Assembly: GCF_018687675.1 (NCBI RefSeq)
Contig: NZ_CP061302.1
Location: 1,562,192-1,626,191 of the forward strand
Length of the DNA stretch: 64,000 bases
Source of the DNA: Polynucleobacter sp. MG-Unter2-18
GTDB lineage: Bacteria; Pseudomonadota; Gammaproteobacteria; Burkholderiales; Burkholderiaceae
Reading direction: 5' to 3'
Below are positions 57,790 to 64,000 of the stretch, one piece after another. How positions within the stretch are numbered: position 1 is the stretch's first letter; every line of letters begins with the position of its first letter. The position numbers and the translations under genes were made by a program. The notes under the pieces were generated by a model. That model was not told the DNA's origin. It ran no database searches and worked only from the letters and a program-made list of their open reading frames with translations.

Positions 57790-59136
57790 CTAAGCTGCCC
57801 GTAACTCCCTCTCAGCCCGCTTCTTACTTGGATAGTTATCAGCTGCCTTACTATCTGCCTCAATGAGCTTTCTAGTTGTAGCTCCGCGTAATTGCTCAAT
57901 AGCCTGTATTACCTGTAAGTGGCTATAGTGCCGCTCAATCATTAAGACACTCGTACCCATCTGTTTAGCTAGCGTATGGATAGGGACCATATCGTGAGTA
58001 AGTGCTAACGTGGCATAGGTATGACGTAGGCTATAGAACACCCGCTTTTGATTTGTCTTGGGGTCTATTAATAAACCATGGTCTGCTAAGAAACCGTCAA
58101 ACATGTGATTAAGTACATCACTTAAATCCCGTCCTTCTTTGGTTCTAAAGATGTAGTCATCGTTAGTGGGTTTAATGAGTTCAGCCAATGGATCTTTAAT
58201 AGAACTAGCTACTCCATAGTTCCGCATAGCAATGCGCTCCAAGACTCTAATGCTAGGTAAACGCCCAATAATTTGTCTTTGCCCTGTTTTACCTTTTACC
58301 GTCATCTCACAACTACGGTTAAGACTATGCACTTCAATGACTTCACCCTCCTCATCCAATTGATCTGTGACTGTACTAATGGGATTCATCATGAAACGGA
58401 TCTGCTTCCATTTCATATCAAGGAGCTCAATACCTGGCCTTGCTCCAGTGTCGACCAACATCTCCACATAGTCTCTAAGGATTTCACGGCGCTCGCGCAC
58501 GTCCCGAGTTCTGCCTGACTCTATGTATGGGCCTAGCAGTTTTAGTAAGGCTCTCAATTCATGTAGCTCAAAAGCTGGACGACGCACACTTTCTTTAGTC
58601 TTACCATCCAACTTGGGACGATTACTCTCCGTTAAGTAACCCCGAACAATAGCTTCATCAAACACTCTATTAAATGCAGCGTTTTGGGTTTTACGATTGC
58701 TGTTAGATAGTGTCAAGCCATATCTAGCCTCACGATCGTCGTAGTACTGCTGTAGGGCATCGTAGTCAATATTGGTAATAAGACGCTGCCCAAGACTGGG
58801 GATGAAATGCTCATTGATGATGCGAATGTAGTCCTTGTAGATTGACTTACCTAACCCGCCTTTTAAGTCTCGCTCCATACGATCAATTGCCAACATGGCG
58901 ATATCTTTAAAGCGTTTGGTTACTACTGGGATGCCAGAGCGCTTGCGTATTTCTGCCTCCACTAATAGCTCTTTAGCTTTATTAACCGCCAAATCAAGCT
59001 GGGTCTCTTTGGTAGTAGCCCGTATCCATTTGTTATCCACCTTATAGCGACATTGCCATACGGCACTATGCTCGCGTTGATAAAGGGTTAGGTTACGGTG
59101 TATGAGTTGATGTGTACTTTCTTTTTTAATTGCCAT
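57790..59136 (-). CDS. int: Tyrosine-type site-specific integrase
   Basis: 448 residues. An N-terminal arm-binding region (LTLYQREHSAVWQCRYKVDN), a core-binding domain (FIPSLGQRLITNIDYDALQQ) and a catalytic domain with DTGARPGIELLDMKWK (first Arg), FYSLRHTYATLALTH (Tyr instead of His before the second Arg) and MIERHYSHLQ (Tyr nucleophile). It is the only full-length recombinase in the array and lies 0.9 kb from the intron-containing tRNA. I infer it recombines at the CTCATAA core. Confidence 0.93.
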   Translation of the reverse strand: MAIKKESTHQLIHRNLTLYQREHSAVWQCRYKVDNKWIRATTKETQLDLAVNKAKELLVEAEIRKRSGIPVVTKRFKDIAMLAIDRMERDLKGGLGKSIYKDYIRIINEHFIPSLGQRLITNIDYDALQQYYDDREARYGLTLSNSNRKTQNAAFNRVFDEAIVRGYLTESNRPKLDGKTKESVRRPAFELHELRALLKLLGPYIESGRTRDVRERREILRDYVEMLVDTGARPGIELLDMKWKQIRFMMNPISTVTDQLDEEGEVIEVHSLNRSCEMTVKGKTGQRQIIGRLPSIRVLERIAMRNYGVASSIKDPLAELIKPTNDDYIFRTKEGRDLSDVLNHMFDGFLADHGLLIDPKTNQKRVFYSLRHTYATLALTHDMVPIHTLAKQMGTSVLMIERHYSHLQVIQAIEQLRGATTRKLIEADSKAADNYPSKKRAERELRAA

Positions 59137-59267
59137 ACATATACTTTAGCTTCAGAGCCCCAGCTAGAGCAACCAAGTTGGCTGAATTTTTCAGGTCAAT
59201 TTAGCCAAAAGAAAGTGTGGCTAGTTGTGGTGATTATTGGCGGATTTTGGGGAAGAATGGAAGGATG

Positions 59268-59288
59268 AGCGTTACTTTAAGTAACGCT
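59268..59288. repeat. Palindrome AGCGTTACTT-T-AAGTAACGCT
   Basis: A perfect 21-bp copy 130 bp upstream of the integrase start and touching the stop codon of the Ymh-type gene. Confidence 0.8.
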
Positions 59289-60016
59289 TAAGGAGTCCTA
59301 TCATCAACAATTCTTAGTAGATGACTTGCTAACATTGCCATCTCTTGAGCTTCCAAAGGATCAGTTATCTGAACCGTCCTGTGGCTATGTGGATTTTTAT
59401 ATGAACCAATAGCGCCTGCAAACAAATCGGACAAAGCCTGTCTTTCAACAGCATTTTGAGTCATGTCGGAAAGAATACCTGCGTCGGCATTAAAAGCAGC
59501 ACGCATTAACTTTGTACCAATATCCAAATCTGTAAAACCACCTGCGGCACGAACAGAAATTTCCACCTCCTTGAAAGCGGCAAAAACAGCATCATCTAAA
59601 TCCCCTTGAGACAATCTCAGCATCACCTTATCCCTAATCCTAGGATGTAATAGCTCTCTCGGAAATGCTGCGGCAGCTTTGAAAGATTCAAAACTTTTTT
59701 GATCTGTAATGCTTTTTGCTTTCCGGCCTAAAACGCACCAACCATTTGATCCATTTATCCCTGGCGCTTGCAAGACAAGCATATTAATTGTTAGCCAAGC
59801 CCAAGCCTCTTGTATTGCGGCATCAATTTCATTATTACGATTTGAGGGATACCAATCATCTGCCAAATTCAGAGCTCTGCCAACGCTTGATGGCTGAAAC
59901 ATTCCATTGTGATTTTGGTGAGGTGGAACCAAACCTAACAAGATTCTTCCTAACTCATCTGGAGCCATCGAAAGTAGAGTATCTACATCTGGAATTAATT
60001 TTGCGAGCGTTGTCAT
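59288..60016 (-). CDS. Ymh-type (TIGR02391) protein, defence-associated
   Basis: 242 residues. The C-terminal half matches the Ymh family: ELLHPRIRDKVMLRLSQGDL, DDAVFAAFKEVEISVRAAGG, GTKLMRAAFN and SYKNPHSHRTVQITDPLEAQ ending in ASHLLRIVD. These proteins occur in phage-defence and restriction neighbourhoods; catalytic function is unproved. Located between the integrase and the tRNA, a typical cargo place. Confidence 0.8.
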   Translation of the reverse strand: MTTLAKLIPDVDTLLSMAPDELGRILLGLVPPHQNHNGMFQPSSVGRALNLADDWYPSNRNNEIDAAIQEAWAWLTINMLVLQAPGINGSNGWCVLGRKAKSITDQKSFESFKAAAAFPRELLHPRIRDKVMLRLSQGDLDDAVFAAFKEVEISVRAAGGFTDLDIGTKLMRAAFNADAGILSDMTQNAVERQALSDLFAGAIGSYKNPHSHRTVQITDPLEAQEMAMLASHLLRIVDDRTP

Positions 60017-60039
60017 AAGAGCATCTTACATAAAAGACA

Positions 60040-60067
60040 AAACCCCCACCATTGCTGATGAGGGTTT
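60040..60067 (-). terminator. Terminator of the intact tRNA-Ile2
   Basis: A 12-bp stem identical to 26395-26422 except in the loop, followed leftward by TGTCTTTT, 8 bp past the tRNA CCA. Confidence 0.85.
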
Positions 60068-60074
60068 GCTTTTC

Positions 60075-60367
60075 TGGTGGGCCCACCAGGACTTGAACCT
60101 GGGACCAAAGGATTCCGGTTTGTGTAGCTTTCACTACTCCCTGGACTATGCCTTCATCATATCGATTGCTCGACTTAGATGGGTGCCGTCTAGTCTCTAC
60201 ACCTTCAACAGCACTTTCACGCTGAAGCTTGGCTCGGCGTTAGCTTGTGCAGCTTTTGACTGCATTTAGCTTTCTCCGAATTTGACACCATCCCTTATGC
60301 AGTTTCCACGCATAAGGCACAACTTTCGCTATGAGTCCTCTGCTCTAACCAACTGAGCTATGGGCCC
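60075..60367 (-). tRNA. tRNA-Ile2(CAT) interrupted by a group I intron
   Basis: Exon 1 is 60331-60367: acceptor GGGCCCA, D-arm GCTC...GAGC, anticodon stem GAGGA and loop CTCAT. Exon 2 is 60075-60114: loop AA, stem TCCTT, variable TGGTC, T-arm CCAGG-TTCAAGT-CCTGG, acceptor TGGGCCC, A and encoded CCA. Joined, they make a 77-nt tRNA with a CTCATAA loop. The intron lies between positions 36 and 37. Identity as Ile2 rather than elongator Met is by resemblance to Azoarcus tRNA-Ile(CAU). All stems are complete, so it should be functional after splicing. Confidence 0.93.
60115..60330 (-). ncRNA. Group I intron (Azoarcus tRNA-Ile type, IC3-like)
   Basis: 216 nt without an open frame. Splice sites fit group I rules: exon 1 ends in U and the intron ends in G. 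A GUG in the guide region pairs with exon CAU. P2 is CCTTATGC/GCATAAGG. Core blocks GATGGTGTCAAATTCGG, GTGTAGAGACTAGACGGCAC and GAAGGCATAGTCCAGGGAGT match the remembered 205-nt Azoarcus tRNA-Ile(CAU) intron nearly exactly. It should self-splice to restore the anticodon loop. Confidence 0.95.
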
Positions 60368-60561
60368 TAAATCGTTACTTTTACTACACACCTTACTGCT
60401 AGTGTTTACCACTTCAAAACCACACTAAAACCGCATTTACTACACACCTCGGTTTTTGCTCCGGTGTGTAAGCGGTGTGTAAGCAATTTTGACCACCTAA
60501 TTCACCACTAACCTCTTGAATCTATTGAGGTCTTTGTTACAAGACCCCTAGGGTTTCTTTC
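60368..60561. repeat. Right end sequence of the island array
   Basis: Contains two GGTGTGTAAGC direct repeats (about 60465-60485), two inverted CTACACACC copies (about 60379 and 60441) and a degenerate palindrome half (ATCGTTACTTTTAC at 60371). It ends AGGGTTTCTTTC before the core TTATGAG, similar to the AGGTTCTCTGG left of the internal cores. It must also provide the promoter of the intron-containing tRNA. Confidence 0.7.
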
Positions 60562-60600
60562 TTATGAGTCCTCTGCTCTAACCAACTGAGCTATAGGCCC
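60562..60600 (-). tRNA. tRNA-Ile2(CAT) 5'-half remnant at the right island boundary
   Basis: Leftward from 60600: acceptor GGGCCTA, TA, D-arm GCTC-AGTTGGTTA-GAGC, A, anticodon stem GAGGA and loop CTCATAA ending at 60562, then unrelated sequence. It lies 13 bp after the rpoD stop, the expected original chromosomal place. The acceptor differs from the intact copy (GGGCCTA versus GGGCCCA), so the intact copy is a different allele. Non-functional. Confidence 0.88.
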
Positions 60601-60613
60601 GTTAGTCTTTGGA

Positions 60614-63166
60614 TCAATCCTCTTCGAGGAAGGTCTTGAGTTTGTCGCTGCGGCTTGGATGACGCATCTTTCTTAAGGCCTTAGCTTCAATCTGACGAAT
60701 ACGCTCACGCGTCACATCAAACTGCTTACCAACTTCTTCGAGAGTATGGTCTGTACTCATCTCAACACCAAAGCGCATACGCAATACTTTTGCTTCGCGT
60801 GGTGTTAATGAATCTAGAACATCCTTCACTACATCGCGCATTGAGTCATGCAAAGCTGCTTCAGCTGGAGCTAAGGTATTACTGTCTTCAATGAAGTCAC
60901 CCAAGTTTGAGTCCGCGTCGTCACCAATTGGTGTCTCCATGGAGATTGGCTCTTTAGCAATCTTCATGATCTTGCGAATCTTGTCCTCAGGGATTTCCAT
61001 CTTGAGAGCCAAGGTTGCAGCATCTGGCTCATGACCAGTCTCTTGCAAGATTTGACGGCTAATACGGTTCATCTTATTAATCGTCTCAATCATATGAACT
61101 GGGATGCGGATCGTACGTGCTTGGTCAGCAATAGAACGGGTAATCGCCTGACGAATCCACCAAGTTGCATAAGTAGAGAACTTATAACCACGACGGTATT
61201 CAAACTTATCTACCGCCTTCATCAAACCGATATTACCTTCCTGAATCAAATCTAAGAACTGCAAACCGCGGTTGGTGTATTTCTTAGCAATCGAGATTAC
61301 CAAACGTAAGTTGGCAACCGTCATCTCACGTTTCGCTTCACGCGCACGCTTCTCACCAGCAATCATCTGCTTGTTTACTTCTTTTAATTCTGGGAGTGGT
61401 AATACAACACGTGTCTGAATGTCGATCAACTTCTGCTGTAATTCCTGAATCGCTGGAACATTACGTTGCAGCAATGCGGTGTATGGCTTGTTTTCTTTGA
61501 GGAGCTTATTTACCCACTCTAGATTCATCGACATTTTCGGGAAGTCTTTTAATACTTCGCTACGATTTACGCCAACTTTATCTACCAATAAGCTCACAAT
61601 GCCGCGCTCGAGCTTCCAAACTTGATCTACTTGTGAACGCATGGTGTCACATAATTTCTCAACACTCTTTGCAGTTAAGCGGAAACCAAGCAACTCGCCA
61701 CGAATAGCTTCTTGTGCCTTGATATAAGCTGGGCAGTTATAGCCCTCTTTATCAAAAGCGCGACGCATCTTGTCAGACTGGGTGCGCACGATTGCAAACT
61801 TCTCTAGAGAGATCTGCTTCAATTCCTCTAATTGCTTAGCGTTAGCTGTAGCTGCGCCACCGCCGCCACCGCCGCCTTCATCCTCACCGCCTTCATCGTC
61901 ACCCTCTTCAGCATCTGGGTCAATCTCTGGCTCTTCAGGTCCAAGCTTAATATCTTCGGCATTAGGATCAACCAATCCATCCACAAACTGATCAATTTCC
62001 ATCTCACCACTAGCAATCTTGTCTACGTTAGCCAAGATCTCGCCAATAGTGACAGGGCAAGCAGCCAAAGCCATCACCATATCTTTAAGGCCTGCTTCAA
62101 TCTTCTTCGCGATCACGATCTCGCCTTCGCGAGTCAGCAAATCGACAGTACCCATCTCGCGCATATACATACGCACTGGATCGGTTGTACGACCAAACTC
62201 TGAGTCGACGGTAGCTAAAGCGGCTTCAGCCTCTTCTTCAGCCTCTTCCTCGGAAGTGGTTGCTGAAGCATTTTCATTCAGGAGGAGCGTCTCAGCATCT
62301 GGAGCCTGCTCATACACAGTAATGTTGATGTCATTTAAGAGGCTGATCAATGTTTCTAAAGCATCAGCATCTGATAACTCATCAGACATCACGTCATTCA
62401 TTTCACCATGAGTTAAGTAACCCTTGGACTTACCCATCTTGATCAATGTCTTCAGACGGGTGCGACGTAATTCTTGTTGCTCTTCAGAGCCTAACTGTTG
62501 TGCTGCGAATTCTTTTAAGAGTGCCTTTTCTTTTGCCTTACGCTCACGCGCTTTTTGACGATCAGTCAGAACTGGTTCAGCACCTTCCGCAGGAGCATCC
62601 GCTTTGGGTTTACGACCTTTCTTTACTTCTTCAGTCGCAACAATCTCAGTATCTGGCTGAACTGCTTTTGCTTTTTTGCCCTTGGCTTCTTTAGCTTCCG
62701 GAACTTCCTTAGTAGCTTTAGCTGCCTTAGCCGGCTTTAACTCAACCTTAGGAGCGGCGGCTTTACCTTTTTTAGGAGCCTCCACTTTTGCTGCTGGTTT
62801 AGCCGCAGTCTTTACTGCAGCTTTTACCGCTTTAGCAGGTGCCTTTACTGACTTAGCTGCTACTTTTGTTGGTGCCTTAGCTTTAGCTGCTGATTTAGCT
62901 GGCGCCTTAGCTTTTGCTGCTGGCTTGGCTGGCGCTTTTGCTGGTGCTTTAGCTTTGGCTATCGGCTTGGCAGGTGCCTTGGCTTTTACCGCTGGCTTGG
63001 CTGGCGCTTTGGCTTTTGCTACCGGCTTAGCTGGTTTAGCCGGAGTTTTTACTTTGGCCGCTGGTTTAGCAGGTGCCTTGGCTTTTGCCGCTGGCTTGGC
63101 TGGCGCTTTGGCTTTTGCTACCGGCTTAGCTGGTTTAGCTGCTGGTTTTTTCTTGGTATTAGGCAT
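60614..63166 (-). CDS. rpoD: RNA polymerase primary sigma factor
   Basis: 850 residues. The first 200 or so are a Lys/Ala/Pro-rich tail of repeated [10 protein letters not shown] units. Region 1.1 follows, then region 1.2 ([20 protein letters not shown]), an acidic insert with a glycine run, region 2 ([40 protein letters not shown]), region 3 and region 4 ([36 protein letters not shown]). It directs housekeeping transcription. dnaG lies upstream in the usual order. Confidence 0.97.
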   Translation of the reverse strand: MPNTKKKPAAKPAKPVAKAKAPAKPAAKAKAPAKPAAKVKTPAKPAKPVAKAKAPAKPAVKAKAPAKPIAKAKAPAKAPAKPAAKAKAPAKSAAKAKAPTKVAAKSVKAPAKAVKAAVKTAAKPAAKVEAPKKGKAAAPKVELKPAKAAKATKEVPEAKEAKGKKAKAVQPDTEIVATEEVKKGRKPKADAPAEGAEPVLTDRQKARERKAKEKALLKEFAAQQLGSEEQQELRRTRLKTLIKMGKSKGYLTHGEMNDVMSDELSDADALETLISLLNDINITVYEQAPDAETLLLNENASATTSEEEAEEEAEAALATVDSEFGRTTDPVRMYMREMGTVDLLTREGEIVIAKKIEAGLKDMVMALAACPVTIGEILANVDKIASGEMEIDQFVDGLVDPNAEDIKLGPEEPEIDPDAEEGDDEGGEDEGGGGGGGAATANAKQLEELKQISLEKFAIVRTQSDKMRRAFDKEGYNCPAYIKAQEAIRGELLGFRLTAKSVEKLCDTMRSQVDQVWKLERGIVSLLVDKVGVNRSEVLKDFPKMSMNLEWVNKLLKENKPYTALLQRNVPAIQELQQKLIDIQTRVVLPLPELKEVNKQMIAGEKRAREAKREMTVANLRLVISIAKKYTNRGLQFLDLIQEGNIGLMKAVDKFEYRRGYKFSTYATWWIRQAITRSIADQARTIRIPVHMIETINKMNRISRQILQETGHEPDAATLALKMEIPEDKIRKIMKIAKEPISMETPIGDDADSNLGDFIEDSNTLAPAEAALHDSMRDVVKDVLDSLTPREAKVLRMRFGVEMSTDHTLEEVGKQFDVTRERIRQIEAKALRKMRHPSRSDKLKTFLEED

Positions 63167-63389
63167 TTATTAGCACTTACTCACGTTACTGATGATTGTT
63201 CTCGACTGCTTAGGCGCAGCCACTTAGTCCACTTGCCCCAAATTTCTTCAAAATAAAGCGCAAGTGGCTGAATTAAATCGGTTTTTTCTGGGAATAGAGG
63301 ATTATAGTCGATTGTGACTTTTTTACCCCCATCCTCACTCGAAATATGGGGGAATTTTCAGGTTTTCCTAGACTTAAATCAGAAAATTC

Positions 63390-64000
63390 TTAGGAGAATT
63401 TCAGTCTTTCGCCCAGTTTGCGGTATCGAGCCCGATCTTGCTCTGTAGCAGTACTTCCAGCAATCTTTTGGGCGATTTCTGTCATTTCTGTTTTCAGGTG
63501 GGTCAGCTCCAGCTTTTTGAAGGCCCCATCTAAATCGGCAATCGCCCCTTCGATCTCTAAATCAGAGCCCATAACCCGCTTTCTTAATAGTTCATAAAGC
63601 GGAGCCAATTCGCTGCGAGAAAGCTGTTCTTGGAATAAAGCAAATGCGCCGGCACCTACTGCTGGTGGCTTACCACTCTCTCCAGGAATCAATTCAACCT
63701 GATCACACTGAGTCAATAAATCCTTCATGAGCTCTAATGCTTTTTCTGAGCGCAGCTCGGAAGCCTGTAAAGCAAGCGCCCTCTTGTTAGCATCCAAAGC
63801 TTTTCCTAAATGCGGAAACTGAATCAAGACGCGCAACATCTGCTCAGCCAAATCGGTGGGGGCTTGCGGAGGCGGAATATTGAGTACGGGAGCTCTTTTA
63901 GCTGAACCCTTAGAAGCCTGCCAAGGCGCACCTTGGGTTCGGTTGCCACTGTTAGCTTGCACAAAGTTGGGTGCGCGTTGATTCGTTGTTGCATAAGAGC
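63390..64000 (-). CDS. dnaG: DNA primase, C-terminal part (5' end outside window)
   Basis: The frame is open to the window edge. PQAPTDLAEQMLRVLIQFPH, LGKALDANKRALALQASELR and the final RARYRKLGERLKFS match the helicase-binding C-terminal domain of bacterial DnaG. The residues before it are a low-complexity linker (NQRAPNFVQANSGNRTQGAP). The dnaG-rpoD order supports the call. It primes lagging-strand synthesis with DnaB. Confidence 0.85.
   Translation of the reverse strand, partial: SYATTNQRAPNFVQANSGNRTQGAPWQASKGSAKRAPVLNIPPPQAPTDLAEQMLRVLIQFPHLGKALDANKRALALQASELRSEKALELMKDLLTQCDQVELIPGESGKPPAVGAGAFALFQEQLSRSELAPLYELLRKRVMGSDLEIEGAIADLDGAFKKLELTHLKTEMTEIAQKIAGSTATEQDRARYRKLGERLKFS

Larger units (their letters stand above)
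47703..60568. mobile_element. Island module 4: integrase-bearing element with intron-containing tRNA
   Basis: Bounded by cores at 47703-47709 and 60562-60568 (about 12.9 kb). It has the only full-length integrase (57790-59136), a short tyrosine recombinase, a GIY-YIG/NUMOD endonuclease, DUF6641, DUF6876, a Ymh-type protein and the complete tRNA-Ile2 with a group I intron at its right end. This is the likely autonomous member of the array. Confidence 0.75.

Noticed and set aside
26365-60561. The array as a classical integron
   Set aside because: The core is an anticodon-loop sequence with long conserved flanks. Cassettes hold several genes on both strands with promoters, and the integrase lacks the features I would expect of IntI. 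The resemblance is only in the tandem layout.
62676-63173. Rightward 165-codon Ala/Leu-rich frame
   Set aside because: Antisense shadow of the rpoD lysine/alanine repeat; composition explains it fully.

Overview
The window looks like a chromosomal segment of a freshwater betaproteobacterium of the Burkholderiaceae, most probably Polynucleobacter. This is inferred from protein style and gene content: a dnaG-rpoD tail with a Lys/Ala/Pro-rich RpoD extension, phasin, CRY-DASH and FeS photolyases, a cobalamin riboswitch, and low-GC coding DNA. No database was searched.

Region 1 (1-13 kb) is ordinary chromosome. It carries a quinone oxidoreductase, an operon of FeS-type photolyase and small conserved proteins, a CRY-DASH photolyase with DUF2256, a histone-deacetylase-like hydrolase, a K+ channel, a phasin, an entericidin, a small heat-shock protein operon and arsC. 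The heat-shock gene has a near-consensus sigma-32 promoter and a ROSE-type RNA thermometer. Region 2 (13-18 kb) holds a 3' remnant of tRNA-Arg(TCT), a bactofilin, an HU-like protein and a run of very small genes with strong ribosome binding sites. Region 3 (18-26.3 kb) is a lipid-oriented cluster: LplT, a family 4 glycosyltransferase, an Mpo1-like membrane protein, a membrane-anchored class III aminotransferase, phosphatidylserine decarboxylase, and two paralogous exported START-like proteins at its edges.

Region 4 (26.4-60.6 kb) is the most unusual part. A tRNA-Ile2(CAT) gene next to rpoD has been split at its anticodon loop (CTCATAA). The 5' half lies at 60562-60600 and a 3' half with its terminator at 26395-26474. 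Between them are about 34 kb of accessory DNA. The DNA is divided into four modules by near-identical junctions, each containing the same 7-bp core (TTATGAG on the + strand): vitamin B12 uptake (26.5-32.5 kb), reduced-sulfur oxidation plus a bd-type oxidase (32.6-43.9 kb), a small rhodanese/ArsR module (43.9-47.7 kb), and a module with the integrase, a free-standing GIY-YIG/NUMOD endonuclease, DUF6641, DUF6876 and a Ymh-type protein (47.7-60.6 kb). The module ends carry 21-27 bp palindromes around GTTACTT-AAGTAAC and GGTGTGTAAGC repeats.

The last module carries a complete tRNA-Ile2(CAT) whose anticodon loop is interrupted by a 216-nt group I intron of the Azoarcus tRNA-Ile type. My reading is that the island destroys the host tRNA when it integrates and supplies a replacement. 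The intron splits the attachment core in the replacement, so the gene can be spliced to a working tRNA but should not be a target for the island's own recombinase. Region 5 (60.6-64 kb) returns to core chromosome with rpoD and the 3' part of dnaG.
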